The translations under genes and the position numbers were made by a program. A model generated the notes under the pieces. The model was not told the origin of the DNA, made no database searches, and saw only the letters and a program-made list of their open reading frames with translations. From NCBI RefSeq assembly GCF_021864535.1, contig NZ_JAKJIC010000006.1, positions 1-64,000 of the forward strand: 64,000 bases of DNA, read 5' to 3'. Shown here one piece after another: positions 24,884 through 34,098 of the stretch (position 1 is its first letter; every line of letters starts with the position of its first letter). This DNA comes from Oryzibacter oryziterrae. Its GTDB lineage: Bacteria > Pseudomonadota > Alphaproteobacteria > Rhizobiales > Pleomorphomonadaceae.

Positions 24884-27139
24884 ATGCCGTTGACGGAAGC
24901 GCAAGAAGAGCTTCGCCTGCGCGAACTCTACAGATATCAGATCCTGGACACGCCGCGGGAGCCGGAGTTCGACGGCTTCTGCGAGTTGGCCCGATCTTTC
25001 GTCGGCGGCGAGATCGCTTGCATCAGTTTCGTTGATCGCGACCGTGTCTGGTTCAAGTCCATGTGCGGCTACGACCTTGCAGAGGTGCCGCGGACAAGCG
25101 CCTTCAGCGCCGTCGTCGTCGAGACCGGTGTGCCGCTGATCATCCCCGATACCAAGGCTGAACCGACCTACGACAACCACCCGATTGCCATGTGCGCCAA
25201 TCCGGTTCGCTCTGTCGTTTGCCTGCCGATCCAGGTGCGCAAGGGCGTGATCATCGGCGCCCTCTCGGCCATGAGCTTGCAGCCGCGCGATTATGACGAG
25301 GAAACGCTCCGTCGGCTGCGCCTGCTGCACTCGGCCATCGTTGATCGCCTGCAGCTGCGGCTTGCGCGCATCGAGCGCGTGCAGGACAAGGCCCGCAAGG
25401 CCAAGAAGAATGCCGAGATCGCCGCACAGAAATGGGAACTCGGCAAGCAGCGCGTCCTGCTCGAGCAGACCTCCCGCCTCGCCCGCATCGGCGGCTGGGA
25501 ATATGATCTGCGCCTCAATGCCATGACCTGGTCAGGCGAAGTCTACCGCATTCTCGAACTCGACCCCGGACAGCCCGGGCCGCAGTTTCATGAGGTGCCA
25601 GCCTTCTATCGCCAGGATGTGCGCGAAGAAGTGCGCGACATGTATCGCAAGGTCTGTACCGAAGGTGGTGGCTTCGAGATGGAGATTCCGATCTCCACCG
25701 CCAAGGGGCATGCGCGCTGGATCCGCTGCATCTGCGAGGCGGAGAGCCGGCGCGGCCAGGTGGTGCGTCTGGTCGGGACGATCCAGGACATAACGCTGCA
25801 GCGGGAGACCGAGGAAGAGGTCAGCTTCATTGCCACCCATGATCTGGTTACCGGCCTGATCAATCGCGGTGTCTTCCAGGAGCGGCTTGAAAAATCCCTT
25901 CTCGCCGATGGACGCAACGTCGGCCGCAAGGTTGCGCTGTTCATGGTCGACGTCGATCACTTCAAGGCGGTGAACGATACGCTCGGCCATCACGCCGGTG
26001 ACGTGTTGCTGGCCGAGGTGGGACGGCGCCTGTCGCAGGCGGTGGGGCGCAGGGGCGTCGTCGGCCGGCTTGGCGGTGACGAGTTCGCTCTCCTGGTGCC
26101 GGAAGCGGTCGACGAAGCCGAGATGCAGGCGATGGCCGAGGCGATGATGCGGGAGCTGATCGCGCCGATCGCCTATGAAGCCGAATCCATTCCCGTGACG
26201 ATTTCCGTCGGTGTCGTGGTCGGCGAGGTCGGCAACAGCGCCGATCAGCTCCTCAAGGACGCCGATATCGCCCTCTACGAGGCCAAGGGCGCCGGGCGCA
26301 ATCGCTATGTGTTGTTCGACCGCTCGATGCGTGACGAACTGGAGCTGCGCCACTCGATCCTCAGGGCGATCCGCATCGCCATCGAGAAGAATGAGCTCAT
26401 TCTCTACTATCAGCCCAAGCTGTCGCTGCGCACCGGTGTGCTCACCGGCTTCGAGGCGCTGCTGCGCTGGCGGCGGCCGGATGGTTACGTGGCCTCACCC
26501 GGCTTCTTCGGTGCGGCGCTTGAGGATCCGCAGCTTGGCCAGGCCATCGGCGATCTGGTGATTGCCCAGGCGGTCGAGCAGGCGGCGCGCTGGGAAGCGC
26601 TCGGCTTTGCCTATGATCACATCGCCATCAATGTTTCCACCAGCCAGTTCCGCCGGGGCGACCTGTCTGAACTGATTCTCGGCACGCTGCAGCGGCACGG
26701 CTTGCGCAGCTCGGCGCTGATGGTGGAAGTCACCGAGAACGTGCTGCTGTCCAAGGCGGCCGACAATGTGCAGTCAACGCTGGTCAGTCTTGCCAACAGC
26801 GGCATCAAGATCGCGCTGGATGATTTCGGCACCGGCTTTGCCTCACTCACCCATCTCAAGGAGTTCCCGGTGGATCTGCTGAAGATCGACCGCTCCTTCG
26901 TCTCCAACCTGACCGATCAGCGCGAAAGCCGGGCCATCGTGCGCGGCATCACCGCGCTGGCCCATGATCTCGGCGTTGCCGTGATCGCCGAGGGCATCGA
27001 GACGCCGGCGCAGCGCGACATGCTCAGGCATTTCGGCGCCGATTTCGGACAGGGCTACCTGTTCGCGCGGCCAATGCCGCCCGAACAGGTGGAAACCGTC
27101 TATTTCGCCGAGCAGGAAGAGCAGGCCCTCAAGGCTTGA
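24884..27139 (+). CDS. GAF-PAS diguanylate cyclase/phosphodiesterase (GGDEF-EAL)
   Basis: A 751-residue soluble c-di-GMP turnover protein. Domains in order are GAF (about residues 20-160, with ISFVDRDRVWFKS), a linker coiled coil, PAS with PAC (about 190-315), GGDEF (about 325-485) and EAL (about 500-745). Both catalytic motifs are intact: RLGGDEFALL in the cyclase and FEALLRW, VTENVLL, DDFGTGFASL, KIDRSF and AEGIET in the phosphodiesterase. Either or both activities are possible. The ATG at 24884 has an AGAGG site; an earlier ATG adds 24 residues. Its last 11 bases overlap the converging KDPG aldolase gene. Confidence 0.93.
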   Translation: MPLTEAQEELRLRELYRYQILDTPREPEFDGFCELARSFVGGEIACISFVDRDRVWFKSMCGYDLAEVPRTSAFSAVVVETGVPLIIPDTKAEPTYDNHPIAMCANPVRSVVCLPIQVRKGVIIGALSAMSLQPRDYDEETLRRLRLLHSAIVDRLQLRLARIERVQDKARKAKKNAEIAAQKWELGKQRVLLEQTSRLARIGGWEYDLRLNAMTWSGEVYRILELDPGQPGPQFHEVPAFYRQDVREEVRDMYRKVCTEGGGFEMEIPISTAKGHARWIRCICEAESRRGQVVRLVGTIQDITLQRETEEEVSFIATHDLVTGLINRGVFQERLEKSLLADGRNVGRKVALFMVDVDHFKAVNDTLGHHAGDVLLAEVGRRLSQAVGRRGVVGRLGGDEFALLVPEAVDEAEMQAMAEAMMRELIAPIAYEAESIPVTISVGVVVGEVGNSADQLLKDADIALYEAKGAGRNRYVLFDRSMRDELELRHSILRAIRIAIEKNELILYYQPKLSLRTGVLTGFEALLRWRRPDGYVASPGFFGAALEDPQLGQAIGDLVIAQAVEQAARWEALGFAYDHIAINVSTSQFRRGDLSELILGTLQRHGLRSSALMVEVTENVLLSKAADNVQSTLVSLANSGIKIALDDFGTGFASLTHLKEFPVDLLKIDRSFVSNLTDQRESRAIVRGITALAHDLGVAVIAEGIETPAQRDMLRHFGADFGQGYLFARPMPPEQVETVYFAEQEEQALKA

Positions 27140-27761
27140 GGGCCGCGGCCTCGCGGGCAAGGGTTTCGATCCGTGCCCAGTCTCCCGACTTGACCGCATC
27201 ACCCGGAGCGACCCAGGAGCCGCCGACGCAGATCACGTTGGGCAGCTTGAGATAGTCGCGGGCGTTTTCGAGGCTGACGCCACCGGTCGGGCAGAACAGC
27301 ATTTCCGCGAGCGGCGAGGCGAGCGCCTTCAGATAGTTGGGGCCACCGGCCGGGCCGGCGGGGAAGAACTTCACCACGCGATAGCCCTTCTCACGGGCGA
27401 CCATGACGTCGGAAGCATTGGCGCAACCGGGCAGCAGCGGCACGCCAAGTTCCAGCGCCGCATCCAGCAGGGCCGGCGTCGCGCCGGGGCTGACGAGGAA
27501 CTTGGCGCCGGCGGCAACAGCATCGCGGGCCTGGGCCGCGTCGAGCACCGTGCCGGCACCGACCACGCCCCCTTCGATGTCGGACATGGCGCGGATGGCA
27601 TCGAGCGCCACCGGGGTGCGCATGGTCACTTCCAGCGCGGGCAGTCCGCCGCGCACTAGGGCTGCGCCGAGCGGGCGGGCGTCCTCGAGGCGGTCAATGA
27701 TCAGGACGGGAACGACAGGCGCGCGACGGAGAACAGCGAGAAGGGCTTCGGAGTCGATCAT
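27129..27761 (-). CDS. eda: 2-dehydro-3-deoxy-phosphogluconate (KDPG) aldolase
   Basis: A 210-residue class I aldolase that splits 2-keto-3-deoxy-6-phosphogluconate into pyruvate and glyceraldehyde 3-phosphate (Entner-Doudoroff pathway), sometimes also 4-hydroxy-2-oxoglutarate. The catalytic Glu is in ALEVTMRT, the Schiff-base Lys in RVVKFFPA, and the phosphate-binding loop in CPTGGVSLEN. Length matches the family. It sits downstream of a LacI-type regulator gene and is probably co-transcribed with it (53-base gap); no edd gene is nearby. Confidence 0.92.
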   Translation of the reverse strand: MIDSEALLAVLRRAPVVPVLIIDRLEDARPLGAALVRGGLPALEVTMRTPVALDAIRAMSDIEGGVVGAGTVLDAAQARDAVAAGAKFLVSPGATPALLDAALELGVPLLPGCANASDVMVAREKGYRVVKFFPAGPAGGPNYLKALASPLAEMLFCPTGGVSLENARDYLKLPNVICVGGSWVAPGDAVKSGDWARIETLAREAAALKP

Positions 27762-27814
27762 GGGAGCTTCCGGCGTGGGGAGGATGATGCAGCGACGATC
27801 GGGATTGCGGCCGG

Positions 27815-28849
27815 TCAGCCGCTCGAATCCCGGACCTCGATCTGCGGCGGGATGAGCTTGTAGTCGAAGGGGATATCGTCACCGACGATTTGCGCCAGGA
27901 TGGCGCGGGCGGCTTCCTTGCCGATGGCTTCGGACCCGTTCTTGACGGTGGTGAGCGACGGTGCCCAGCTTTCGGAGCCGTCGACATCGTCATAGCCCGT
28001 CACGGCAATGTCGATGCCGGGGCGGATGTTGAACTTGGAGAAGCCCGACATCAGGCCGAAGGCCAGGATGTCGTTGAAGCAGACGACGGCGGTCGGCCTG
28101 GGGTCGAGTGCGGCCAGTTGCTCGGCCGCGCGGCGGCCGTCGCCCTGCGTCATCAGTTCTGGAATGTCCGCCACCGGCGTCAGGCCGGTCTCGTTCATGG
28201 CCTTCATGAAGCCGGCGTGGCGATCGCGGCCCGACGAGGTGTGGCGGATGCCGCCGACGAAGGCGATGGCCTTGTGGCCCTTGTCGATGAGCAGGCGGGT
28301 GATCTCGTACATGCCCGTCACGTCGTCGCCGCGCACGCTCGGCACGCTGGCGCCGTCGACGTCGCGGCAGATGATGGTGACCGGTGTGCCGGTGCGGACG
28401 ATGGCGTCGATATCGGCGGCGGTGGTGCCGACCGAGGGACAGATCACCAGGCCGTCGGCATTCTGCTGCTGCAGAACCTGCACGAAGTTCTTCTGGCGGG
28501 CCAGTTCGTCGCGGTGGTTGCAGATCAGGATCGTGAAGCCCTGGTTTTCCAGTTCCTGCTCCACGGCGCGGAACACTTCGGCGAAATAGGGGTTCAGCAC
28601 GTCATGCACCACCACGCCGATGATGTCGGTGCGGGCGGTACGGAGGGAGGCAGCCTGACGATTGTAGATGTAGCCCATCTCGGCGGCGAGCGCCTGAACC
28701 TTCTTGCGCGTTTCCGCCGACACTGCGGGATTGTCACGCAAGGCGAGCGAGACGGTCGCCGTCGACACTTCGAGCTGCGCCGCCAGCTGGCTGAGCGTCA
28801 CGCGCCGGCGTCGAAATCGACGAAGGTCGTCCTTGCTGTTGGTACTCAT
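27815..28849 (-). CDS. LacI family transcriptional regulator
   Basis: A 344-residue repressor-type protein. The N-terminal helix-turn-helix is clear (VTLSQLAAQLEVSTATVSLALRDNPAVS) with the hinge helix after it, and the periplasmic-binding-protein-like effector domain follows (IIGVVVHDVLNPYFAEV, then PRPTAVVCFNDILAFGLM). The start at 28849 fits the domain; an upstream frame adds 22 unrelated residues. It precedes eda, so control of sugar-acid use is a reasonable guess. The effector is unknown. Confidence 0.92.
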   Translation of the reverse strand: MSTNSKDDLRRFRRRRVTLSQLAAQLEVSTATVSLALRDNPAVSAETRKKVQALAAEMGYIYNRQAASLRTARTDIIGVVVHDVLNPYFAEVFRAVEQELENQGFTILICNHRDELARQKNFVQVLQQQNADGLVICPSVGTTAADIDAIVRTGTPVTIICRDVDGASVPSVRGDDVTGMYEITRLLIDKGHKAIAFVGGIRHTSSGRDRHAGFMKAMNETGLTPVADIPELMTQGDGRRAAEQLAALDPRPTAVVCFNDILAFGLMSGFSKFNIRPGIDIAVTGYDDVDGSESWAPSLTTVKNGSEAIGKEAARAILAQIVGDDIPFDYKLIPPQIEVRDSSG

Positions 28850-28990
28850 CTGTCGTCCAGTGTGTGTTTGATCGTTTTGACTGAGATGCGGCAATTCACG
28901 CCCTGAGGTCAACAAGGAAAGCCGCGTGTCCGTAATAATCTGTGCTCGCGGCGACGCTTTTTCCAGGACCGCCAGCCGCAGGTTGCACGA

Positions 28991-29872
28991 TCAGGCTGGC
29001 GTTGCCGTCGCCTTGACGCGCTGCCGGGTTTCCCGAAGCAGAAGGTAAAGCCCCGAGAGGCTGACCACGGCGCCGCCGGCCAGGGTCCACAGGTCCGGAG
29101 TGTCGCCGAAGGCGAGATAGCCGAGCCCGATCATCCAGACGATTTGCGAGTAGCTGTAAGGGGCGAGCGTGGCGGCGCTCGCGTGCCGATGGGCCAGGAT
29201 CACCAGGAAATGGCCGAGGCCCCCCATGGCACCGACCACGATCAGCAGGCCCCAGAGCGTCGCGCTGTCTGGCGTCTGCCAGACGAAGGGCAGGGCGGGG
29301 GTGAGCGCGAGCGTCGGGATACCCGCCAGAATCAGGATCATCGATCCCGGCGTTTCGCGCAGGGCCAGATGCCGGGTCATCATGTTGTAGATGGCGCTGA
29401 AGCCGGTCGAACCCAGGGCAAAGAACATGGCCGGCTGAAAGCCGCCAAGACCTGGTCGGGTCACCAGCAACACGCCGCCGAAACCGGTGAGGATGGCCAG
29501 GAGCCGCTTGAGCTCGATGGCCTCGCCCAGCAGCAGCGCCGACAGGCCGGAGATGATCAGCGGGTTGAGGAAATAGATGGAGACAGTCTGCGCCAGCTGC
29601 AGGTCCCTGAGGGCCAGGAAGTTGCAGCAGGTCATTGCCGCGAGCGACAGGGCACGCAGGATCTGCAGCACCGGATGGCGCATGCGCCAGGACAGCGGCG
29701 AGGCGATCGGGTTGAGGATCAGCGCCGCCAGCAGGAAATGCAGGGCGTAGCGGAACCAGACCACTTCGAGCACCGGCAGGTGGCGGCCGGCATATTTGGC
29801 CGAAGCGTCAAGGACGGCGAAGAGGCCAAAGGCCAGGACGAACAGGAAGATGGCGCGGAGCTGGGCTGTCAT
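28991..29872 (-). CDS. EamA/DMT family transporter
   Basis: A 293-residue inner-membrane protein with ten predicted helices arranged as two EamA repeats. Segments such as VVWFRYALHFLLAA and ARALSLAAMT... type loops, and SQIVWMIGLGYLAFGDTPD near the end, are typical of the drug/metabolite superfamily. The substrate is unknown. The ATG at 29872 starts directly at the first helix; a longer in-frame extension of 61 Arg/Pro-rich residues is rejected. It lies between the marR-like and lacI-like genes, reading in the same direction as both. Confidence 0.88.
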   Translation of the reverse strand: MTAQLRAIFLFVLAFGLFAVLDASAKYAGRHLPVLEVVWFRYALHFLLAALILNPIASPLSWRMRHPVLQILRALSLAAMTCCNFLALRDLQLAQTVSIYFLNPLIISGLSALLLGEAIELKRLLAILTGFGGVLLVTRPGLGGFQPAMFFALGSTGFSAIYNMMTRHLALRETPGSMILILAGIPTLALTPALPFVWQTPDSATLWGLLIVVGAMGGLGHFLVILAHRHASAATLAPYSYSQIVWMIGLGYLAFGDTPDLWTLAGGAVVSLSGLYLLLRETRQRVKATATPA

Positions 29873-30055
29873 TCGGCAGGGGCCGGCCCGATCCGGCGAA
29901 GCGGCGGGACGGCGTCTTGTGTTGGAGCGGGGCGAGTTCTGACCGCCTCGTCCTGGGACGAGGGCAAGGTCTTGTGTCGGCTGCCGGACCCTATTCCACT
30001 CGAGGCGTCCGTTGGAAGCCCTTCGGGGGCCTCCAACTGCCTCAATAGACGGCAA

Positions 30056-30607
30056 TCACTCGCCGGCGGCCACTTCCTCGGTGACGGCTTCAACCTTGGT
30101 CGCCGTCTGGGCCGGGGCTTCCGGCGTCACCAGAGCCACATCTTCCTCGTCGTCGTCGGCCTGCTGCACGGCAGCCGAAGCCGGGGCGAGGTTCTTCTCG
30201 ATCTGGCGCAGGAGCTTCTTGAGGCGCTTGCGGTCCTTGTCCTCAAGTCCGGCCAGCGCTTCCTTTTCCACCTTCTTCCAGATGGCATCCACCTGAGTGG
30301 CGCGCTCACGTCCGGCTTCGGTGAGGTAGACGCGGGCAAGGCGTCCGTCGGCGGCCGAGGTCTGGCGCACCAGCAGGCCCTGGATTCCAAGGCGTGATAT
30401 CATCTTGGTCACGGTGGGCGGCTGCACGGCCAGTTCGGCGGCGAGCTCCGACATGGACTGCCCGTCCTTGTCGGCGAGTGCCTTGAGCACCGCTTCCTGT
30501 CCCGGGTGCAATCCGATGCGGCTCAGATGCACCGCAGCCCGCGTGCGCTGGACACGGGCCGCCTGGACCAGGCGGTAGGTGACGCTCTTGCGGTGATTGA
30601 ATGTCAT
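30056..30607 (-). CDS. MarR family transcriptional regulator
   Basis: A 183-residue winged-helix protein. The DNA-binding part is readable as LHPGQEAVLKAL, MSELAAELAVQPPTVTKMISRL and the wing QTSAADGRLARVYLTEAGR. The C-terminal 45 residues form an acidic, Ala/Val-rich tail (for example QQADDDEEDVAL) beyond the usual fold. A GGAGAAGG site precedes the ATG. The EamA transporter gene lies 183 bases downstream, a common MarR-target pairing, but this is inference. Confidence 0.9.
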   Translation of the reverse strand: MTFNHRKSVTYRLVQAARVQRTRAAVHLSRIGLHPGQEAVLKALADKDGQSMSELAAELAVQPPTVTKMISRLGIQGLLVRQTSAADGRLARVYLTEAGRERATQVDAIWKKVEKEALAGLEDKDRKRLKKLLRQIEKNLAPASAAVQQADDDEEDVALVTPEAPAQTATKVEAVTEEVAAGE

Positions 30608-30826
30608 GGCCTTCTCCGGTGGAGCGAGTTCTGCAGCCCAAGCGCCGTACTAGTCTACCGCCCGGCGCTCAGATCACAACTTTATGCGGCCCCTTTTCAC
30701 ATGGAATTATGACACTTATTTAGGGGGGCAACGTTTTTACGGTTCCGGCTCGATTTTCTCCTCGCGTGCAACTTTCTCTGCGACGTGTTAGGAGAGCCGC
30801 CGCGCGCCCTTTCTGGAGAGATCCTC

Positions 30827-31882
30827 ATGTCCGCACCCACGTCCGCCGCCCCCATTCCGGTCACTGTCCTCACCGGATATCTCGGCGCCGGCAAGACGAC
30901 GTTGCTCAACCGGATCCTCACCGAGGACCACGGCAAGCGCTATGCCGTGATCGTCAACGAGTTCGGTGAAATCGGCATCGACAACGACCTCATCGTCGAC
31001 ACCGACGAGGAAGTCTTCGAGATGAACAACGGCTGCATCTGCTGCACCGTGCGTGGCGACCTCATCCGCGTGGTCGAAAATCTCGCCAAGCGCCGCGGCT
31101 CCTTTGACGCCATCCTTGTCGAGACCACCGGCATCGCCGACCCGGTTCCGGTGGCGCAGACCTTCTTCATGGATGAGGAAGTGCGCAAGATGAGCCGCCT
31201 CGACGCCGTGGTGACGCTGGTGGACGCCAAGCATTTCCTCGATCGCCTCGGTGATGCGCCGGAAGCCGAGGACCAGGTGGCCTTCGCCGACGTGGTCGTG
31301 CTCAACAAGACCGATCTGGTGACGCCCGAGGAACTGCGCGAGGTGGAGCTGACCATCCGCCAGCTCAATCCCTATTGCACCATCCACAAGACCACCCGCT
31401 CGCAGGTGGCGCTCGACGCCATTCTCGATCGCGGTTCCTTCGACCTGCAGCGCGTGCTGGAACTCGACCCGCATTTCCTCGAGCCGGAAGACGAGCATGT
31501 CTGCGGTCCCGATTGCGATCATGATCACCATCACCATCACCACGACCATGATCACCACCATCACCATGGCCATGTGACGACGCATGCCACCGACGTCACC
31601 TCGGTGTCGCTCAAGGGCGGCACGCTCGATCCCAACAAGATCCTCGCCTGGATCACCGAGACCACGCAGGCGCAGGGGCCGAACATCCTGCGCCTCAAGG
31701 GCATCCTGTCCTTCAAGGACGAGCCGCTGCGCTATGTGGTGCAGGGCGTGCACATGATCGTCGAGGGCGATCTGCAGCGCGCCTGGAAGGACGGCGAGCC
31801 GCGCGAGAGCCGCCTCGTCTTCATCGGCCGCCATCTCGACAAGGCCGCGCTCGAAGCCGGCTTCCAGGCCTGCATGGCCTGA
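30827..31882 (+). CDS. CobW/COG0523 family GTP-binding metallochaperone
   Basis: A 351-residue G3E GTPase thought to deliver a metal, probably Zn2+ or cobalt, to a client protein. Walker A is GYLGAGKTT, the conserved metal site CICC follows ESFNNG-type context as EMNNGCICC, Walker B is in ILVETTG, and NKTD gives guanine specificity. Between the GTPase and the C-terminal CobW domain is a His-rich stretch (about residues 222-248) with more than fifteen His. The ATG at 30827 has a GGAGAG site. The WD40 gene starts 38 bases downstream, so the two are probably co-transcribed. Confidence 0.92.
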   Translation: MSAPTSAAPIPVTVLTGYLGAGKTTLLNRILTEDHGKRYAVIVNEFGEIGIDNDLIVDTDEEVFEMNNGCICCTVRGDLIRVVENLAKRRGSFDAILVETTGIADPVPVAQTFFMDEEVRKMSRLDAVVTLVDAKHFLDRLGDAPEAEDQVAFADVVVLNKTDLVTPEELREVELTIRQLNPYCTIHKTTRSQVALDAILDRGSFDLQRVLELDPHFLEPEDEHVCGPDCDHDHHHHHHDHDHHHHHGHVTTHATDVTSVSLKGGTLDPNKILAWITETTQAQGPNILRLKGILSFKDEPLRYVVQGVHMIVEGDLQRAWKDGEPRESRLVFIGRHLDKAALEAGFQACMA

Positions 31883-31920
31883 CAGGCCCTTTCAACTTAG
31901 CCCCAAGGACTTCGCCGCTC

Positions 31921-32892
31921 GTGCCTTCCACCACTCCGCTTTCGCTCACCGGTTATGTCGTCTGGACCGGCTATCTCGGCAATGTGCCCGTCTTCGCCTG
32001 CGGAGACGGTGCCATCGCGCTCGGCACGGCGGGCAAGGTGGTGCGGCCGCATGCGGGCGGCATTCTCGCGGCGGTGGCGTCCGATGACGGCAAGGCCGTG
32101 TTCACCGGTGGCGACGACGGCAAGGTTGTCCGGACGGACGCGGAGGGTACCAGCACCGTGCTGGCCGAGAAGGGCCGCAAGTGGATCGACCAGATCGCTG
32201 CCGGCCCCAATGGTGCGGTCGCCTTCGCCTCGGGCCGGACGGTCTGGGTGATCGAGGGCAACGGCCGCAGCCACGAGCTGACGCGCCCGCGCGCTGTCGG
32301 CGGTCTCGCCTTCTTCCCCAAGGGCTTGCGGGTGGCCATCGCCGGCTACAACGGCGTCGGGCTGTGGTTCCCCGGCACGGCTGCCGAGCCGCAGGAACTC
32401 GAATGGAAGGGCTCGCATGTGGGCGTCACCCTGTCGCCGGACGGTGCCAACGTGATCACCACCATGCAGGAAATGGCGCTGCACGGCTGGCGCCTTCGCG
32501 ACGGTCAGCACATGCGCATGACCGGCTATCCGGCCAAGGTCAAGTCTGTGTCCTGGTCGGTGAAGGGTCGCTTCCTTGCCACCTCGGGCGCCGGCGTCTC
32601 GGTGCTCTGGCCGTTCCATTACAAGGACGGCCCGATGGGCAAGGCGCCGCTTGAACTCGGCGGCCGCCAGGAAATGGTCACCGCGGTTGCCTGTCATCCC
32701 GGCGAGGAGATCGTCGCGCTCGGCCACGAGGACGGCATGATCCTGCTGTCGCGCTTCTCCGATCGCGAGGAGGTGCTGCTGCACCGCCCCAATGGCGCGC
32801 AGGTCACTGCGCTCGCCTGGAGCCGCGACGGCCTGGAACTCGCCTTCGGTTGCGACACTGGCGCGGCCGGCCTCGTTGATCTCGCGGGGTGA
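31921..32892 (+). CDS. WD40-like repeat protein
   Basis: A 323-residue protein of six to seven weak WD40 beta-propeller repeats (for example GGILAAVASDDGKAVFTGG, then VGVTLSPDGANVITT and VTALAWSRDGLELAFG). There is no signal peptide, so it should be cytosolic, and no catalytic residues are visible. The start is GTG with an AAGGA element somewhat distant. Its position directly after the CobW GTPase suggests a scaffold or client role in the same metal pathway, which is inference. The radical SAM gene begins five bases after its stop. Confidence 0.82.
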   Translation: MPSTTPLSLTGYVVWTGYLGNVPVFACGDGAIALGTAGKVVRPHAGGILAAVASDDGKAVFTGGDDGKVVRTDAEGTSTVLAEKGRKWIDQIAAGPNGAVAFASGRTVWVIEGNGRSHELTRPRAVGGLAFFPKGLRVAIAGYNGVGLWFPGTAAEPQELEWKGSHVGVTLSPDGANVITTMQEMALHGWRLRDGQHMRMTGYPAKVKSVSWSVKGRFLATSGAGVSVLWPFHYKDGPMGKAPLELGGRQEMVTAVACHPGEEIVALGHEDGMILLSRFSDREEVLLHRPNGAQVTALAWSRDGLELAFGCDTGAAGLVDLAG

Positions 32893-32896
32893 GTCC

Positions 32897-34024
32897 ATGA
32901 GCGCCGTTGCCACCGGTCAGCCTTCCGGCCGCACGACGCCGGCCGAGCAGGCGTTGCTCGACGCCCGCTATGGCGAGCTTGCCGCGCGTGATCGGCTGCT
33001 GCCGATCAAGGTGCCGGCCTTCTACCAGCTGAAGCTCGATCAGGAACTTGCCGCCCTCGGGCATACCGAAGGGCCGCTCCATCGCATGGTGCGCCCGACG
33101 CGCGATCGCTTCACCGCCCGCGCGGGTCACGAAGTGGCCGACTGGGTCGACGACCGCTCCAACATGCCGGTGCCGGGCTCGCAGACCATCATCCACAAAT
33201 ATGCCGACCGGGTGCTGTTCATGCCCACCTCGGTCTGTGCCGGCCATTGCCAATATTGCTTCCGCCAGGACGTGCTGACCGACGCCCATGCCGACGAGCG
33301 GGCCGTCGTCGTCCGCGAGCTCGATCATCTCGTTGCCTATCTCGGCAGCAAGCCCGAGGTCAGCGAAGTGATCCTGTCGGGCGGTGATCCGCTGACCCTG
33401 CCGCTGCGCGACCTGGAACTGATCTTCCGCCGCCTCAGGGCACTGCCGCAGATCCGCTCGATCCGCATCCACAGCCGCACGCTGGCCTTTGCGCCGAAGA
33501 TCTTCGGCGATCCGGCCAAGATCGACCTTCTGGCGGAAGCCGACGTGCGTCTCGTCTTCCACTTCGCCCATCCTTACGAGGTCTGCGATGACGTGCGAGA
33601 GGTACTCAGTCGCCTCGCCGCCCGTCGCATCCGCCTCTACAATCATTTCCCGCTGCTGCGCGGCGTCAACGACCACGTGGACGTGCTCCGCCGCCTCGTC
33701 GAAGATCTCGACGACGCCCGCGTCCGCACGCTGTCGGTCTACCTGCCCGAGCCGATCCACCATTCGGCGCCCTATCGCCTGACGCTCGACCGCATCCTTG
33801 CCCTGCAGGACGCCCTGACGGCCTCGACCCCAAGCTGGATCAACGCCATCCGCTTCACGCTCGACAGTCCCGTCGGCAAGGCGCGGCGCGAACACATCAC
33901 CGCCTGGGACCGTGCCACCGGCCGCGTCACCTTCGAAAAGGACGGGAAGAGCTTCGTCTACCCGGACTTCCCGAGCGAGCTGGACGTGCCGGGTGAGCGC
34001 GACGTGCTGCTCTGGCGGGGGTAA
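32897..34024 (+). CDS. KamA family radical SAM protein (lysine 2,3-aminomutase-like)
   Basis: A 375-residue radical S-adenosylmethionine, PLP-dependent enzyme. The cluster motif is CAGHCQYC (Cys-x3-Cys-x2-Cys), followed by FRQDV. The VILSGGDPLTL loop binds S-adenosylmethionine and the C-terminal SPVGKAR segment matches the family. Members either make beta-lysine or prepare it for elongation factor P (EpmB). No efp or epmA gene is nearby, so the choice remains open. The start at 32897 has GGGGTGAG and begins five bases after the WD40 stop. Confidence 0.9.
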   Translation: MSAVATGQPSGRTTPAEQALLDARYGELAARDRLLPIKVPAFYQLKLDQELAALGHTEGPLHRMVRPTRDRFTARAGHEVADWVDDRSNMPVPGSQTIIHKYADRVLFMPTSVCAGHCQYCFRQDVLTDAHADERAVVVRELDHLVAYLGSKPEVSEVILSGGDPLTLPLRDLELIFRRLRALPQIRSIRIHSRTLAFAPKIFGDPAKIDLLAEADVRLVFHFAHPYEVCDDVREVLSRLAARRIRLYNHFPLLRGVNDHVDVLRRLVEDLDDARVRTLSVYLPEPIHHSAPYRLTLDRILALQDALTASTPSWINAIRFTLDSPVGKARREHITAWDRATGRVTFEKDGKSFVYPDFPSELDVPGERDVLLWRG

Positions 34025-34056
34025 GGCGGACGCTGAGCTGCCGCTTGCCCAAGGTT

Positions 34057-34087
34057 ATGTTCAACAGTCCGCAATTTTGTTGAACAT
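34057..34087. terminator. Inverted repeat between convergent genes
   Basis: ATGTTCAAC and GTTGAACAT arms with a 13-base loop lie between the KamA-type gene and the secreted protein gene. No T-tract follows, so termination is only possible. Confidence 0.35.
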
Positions 34088-34098
34088 GGCCAGTTGGC

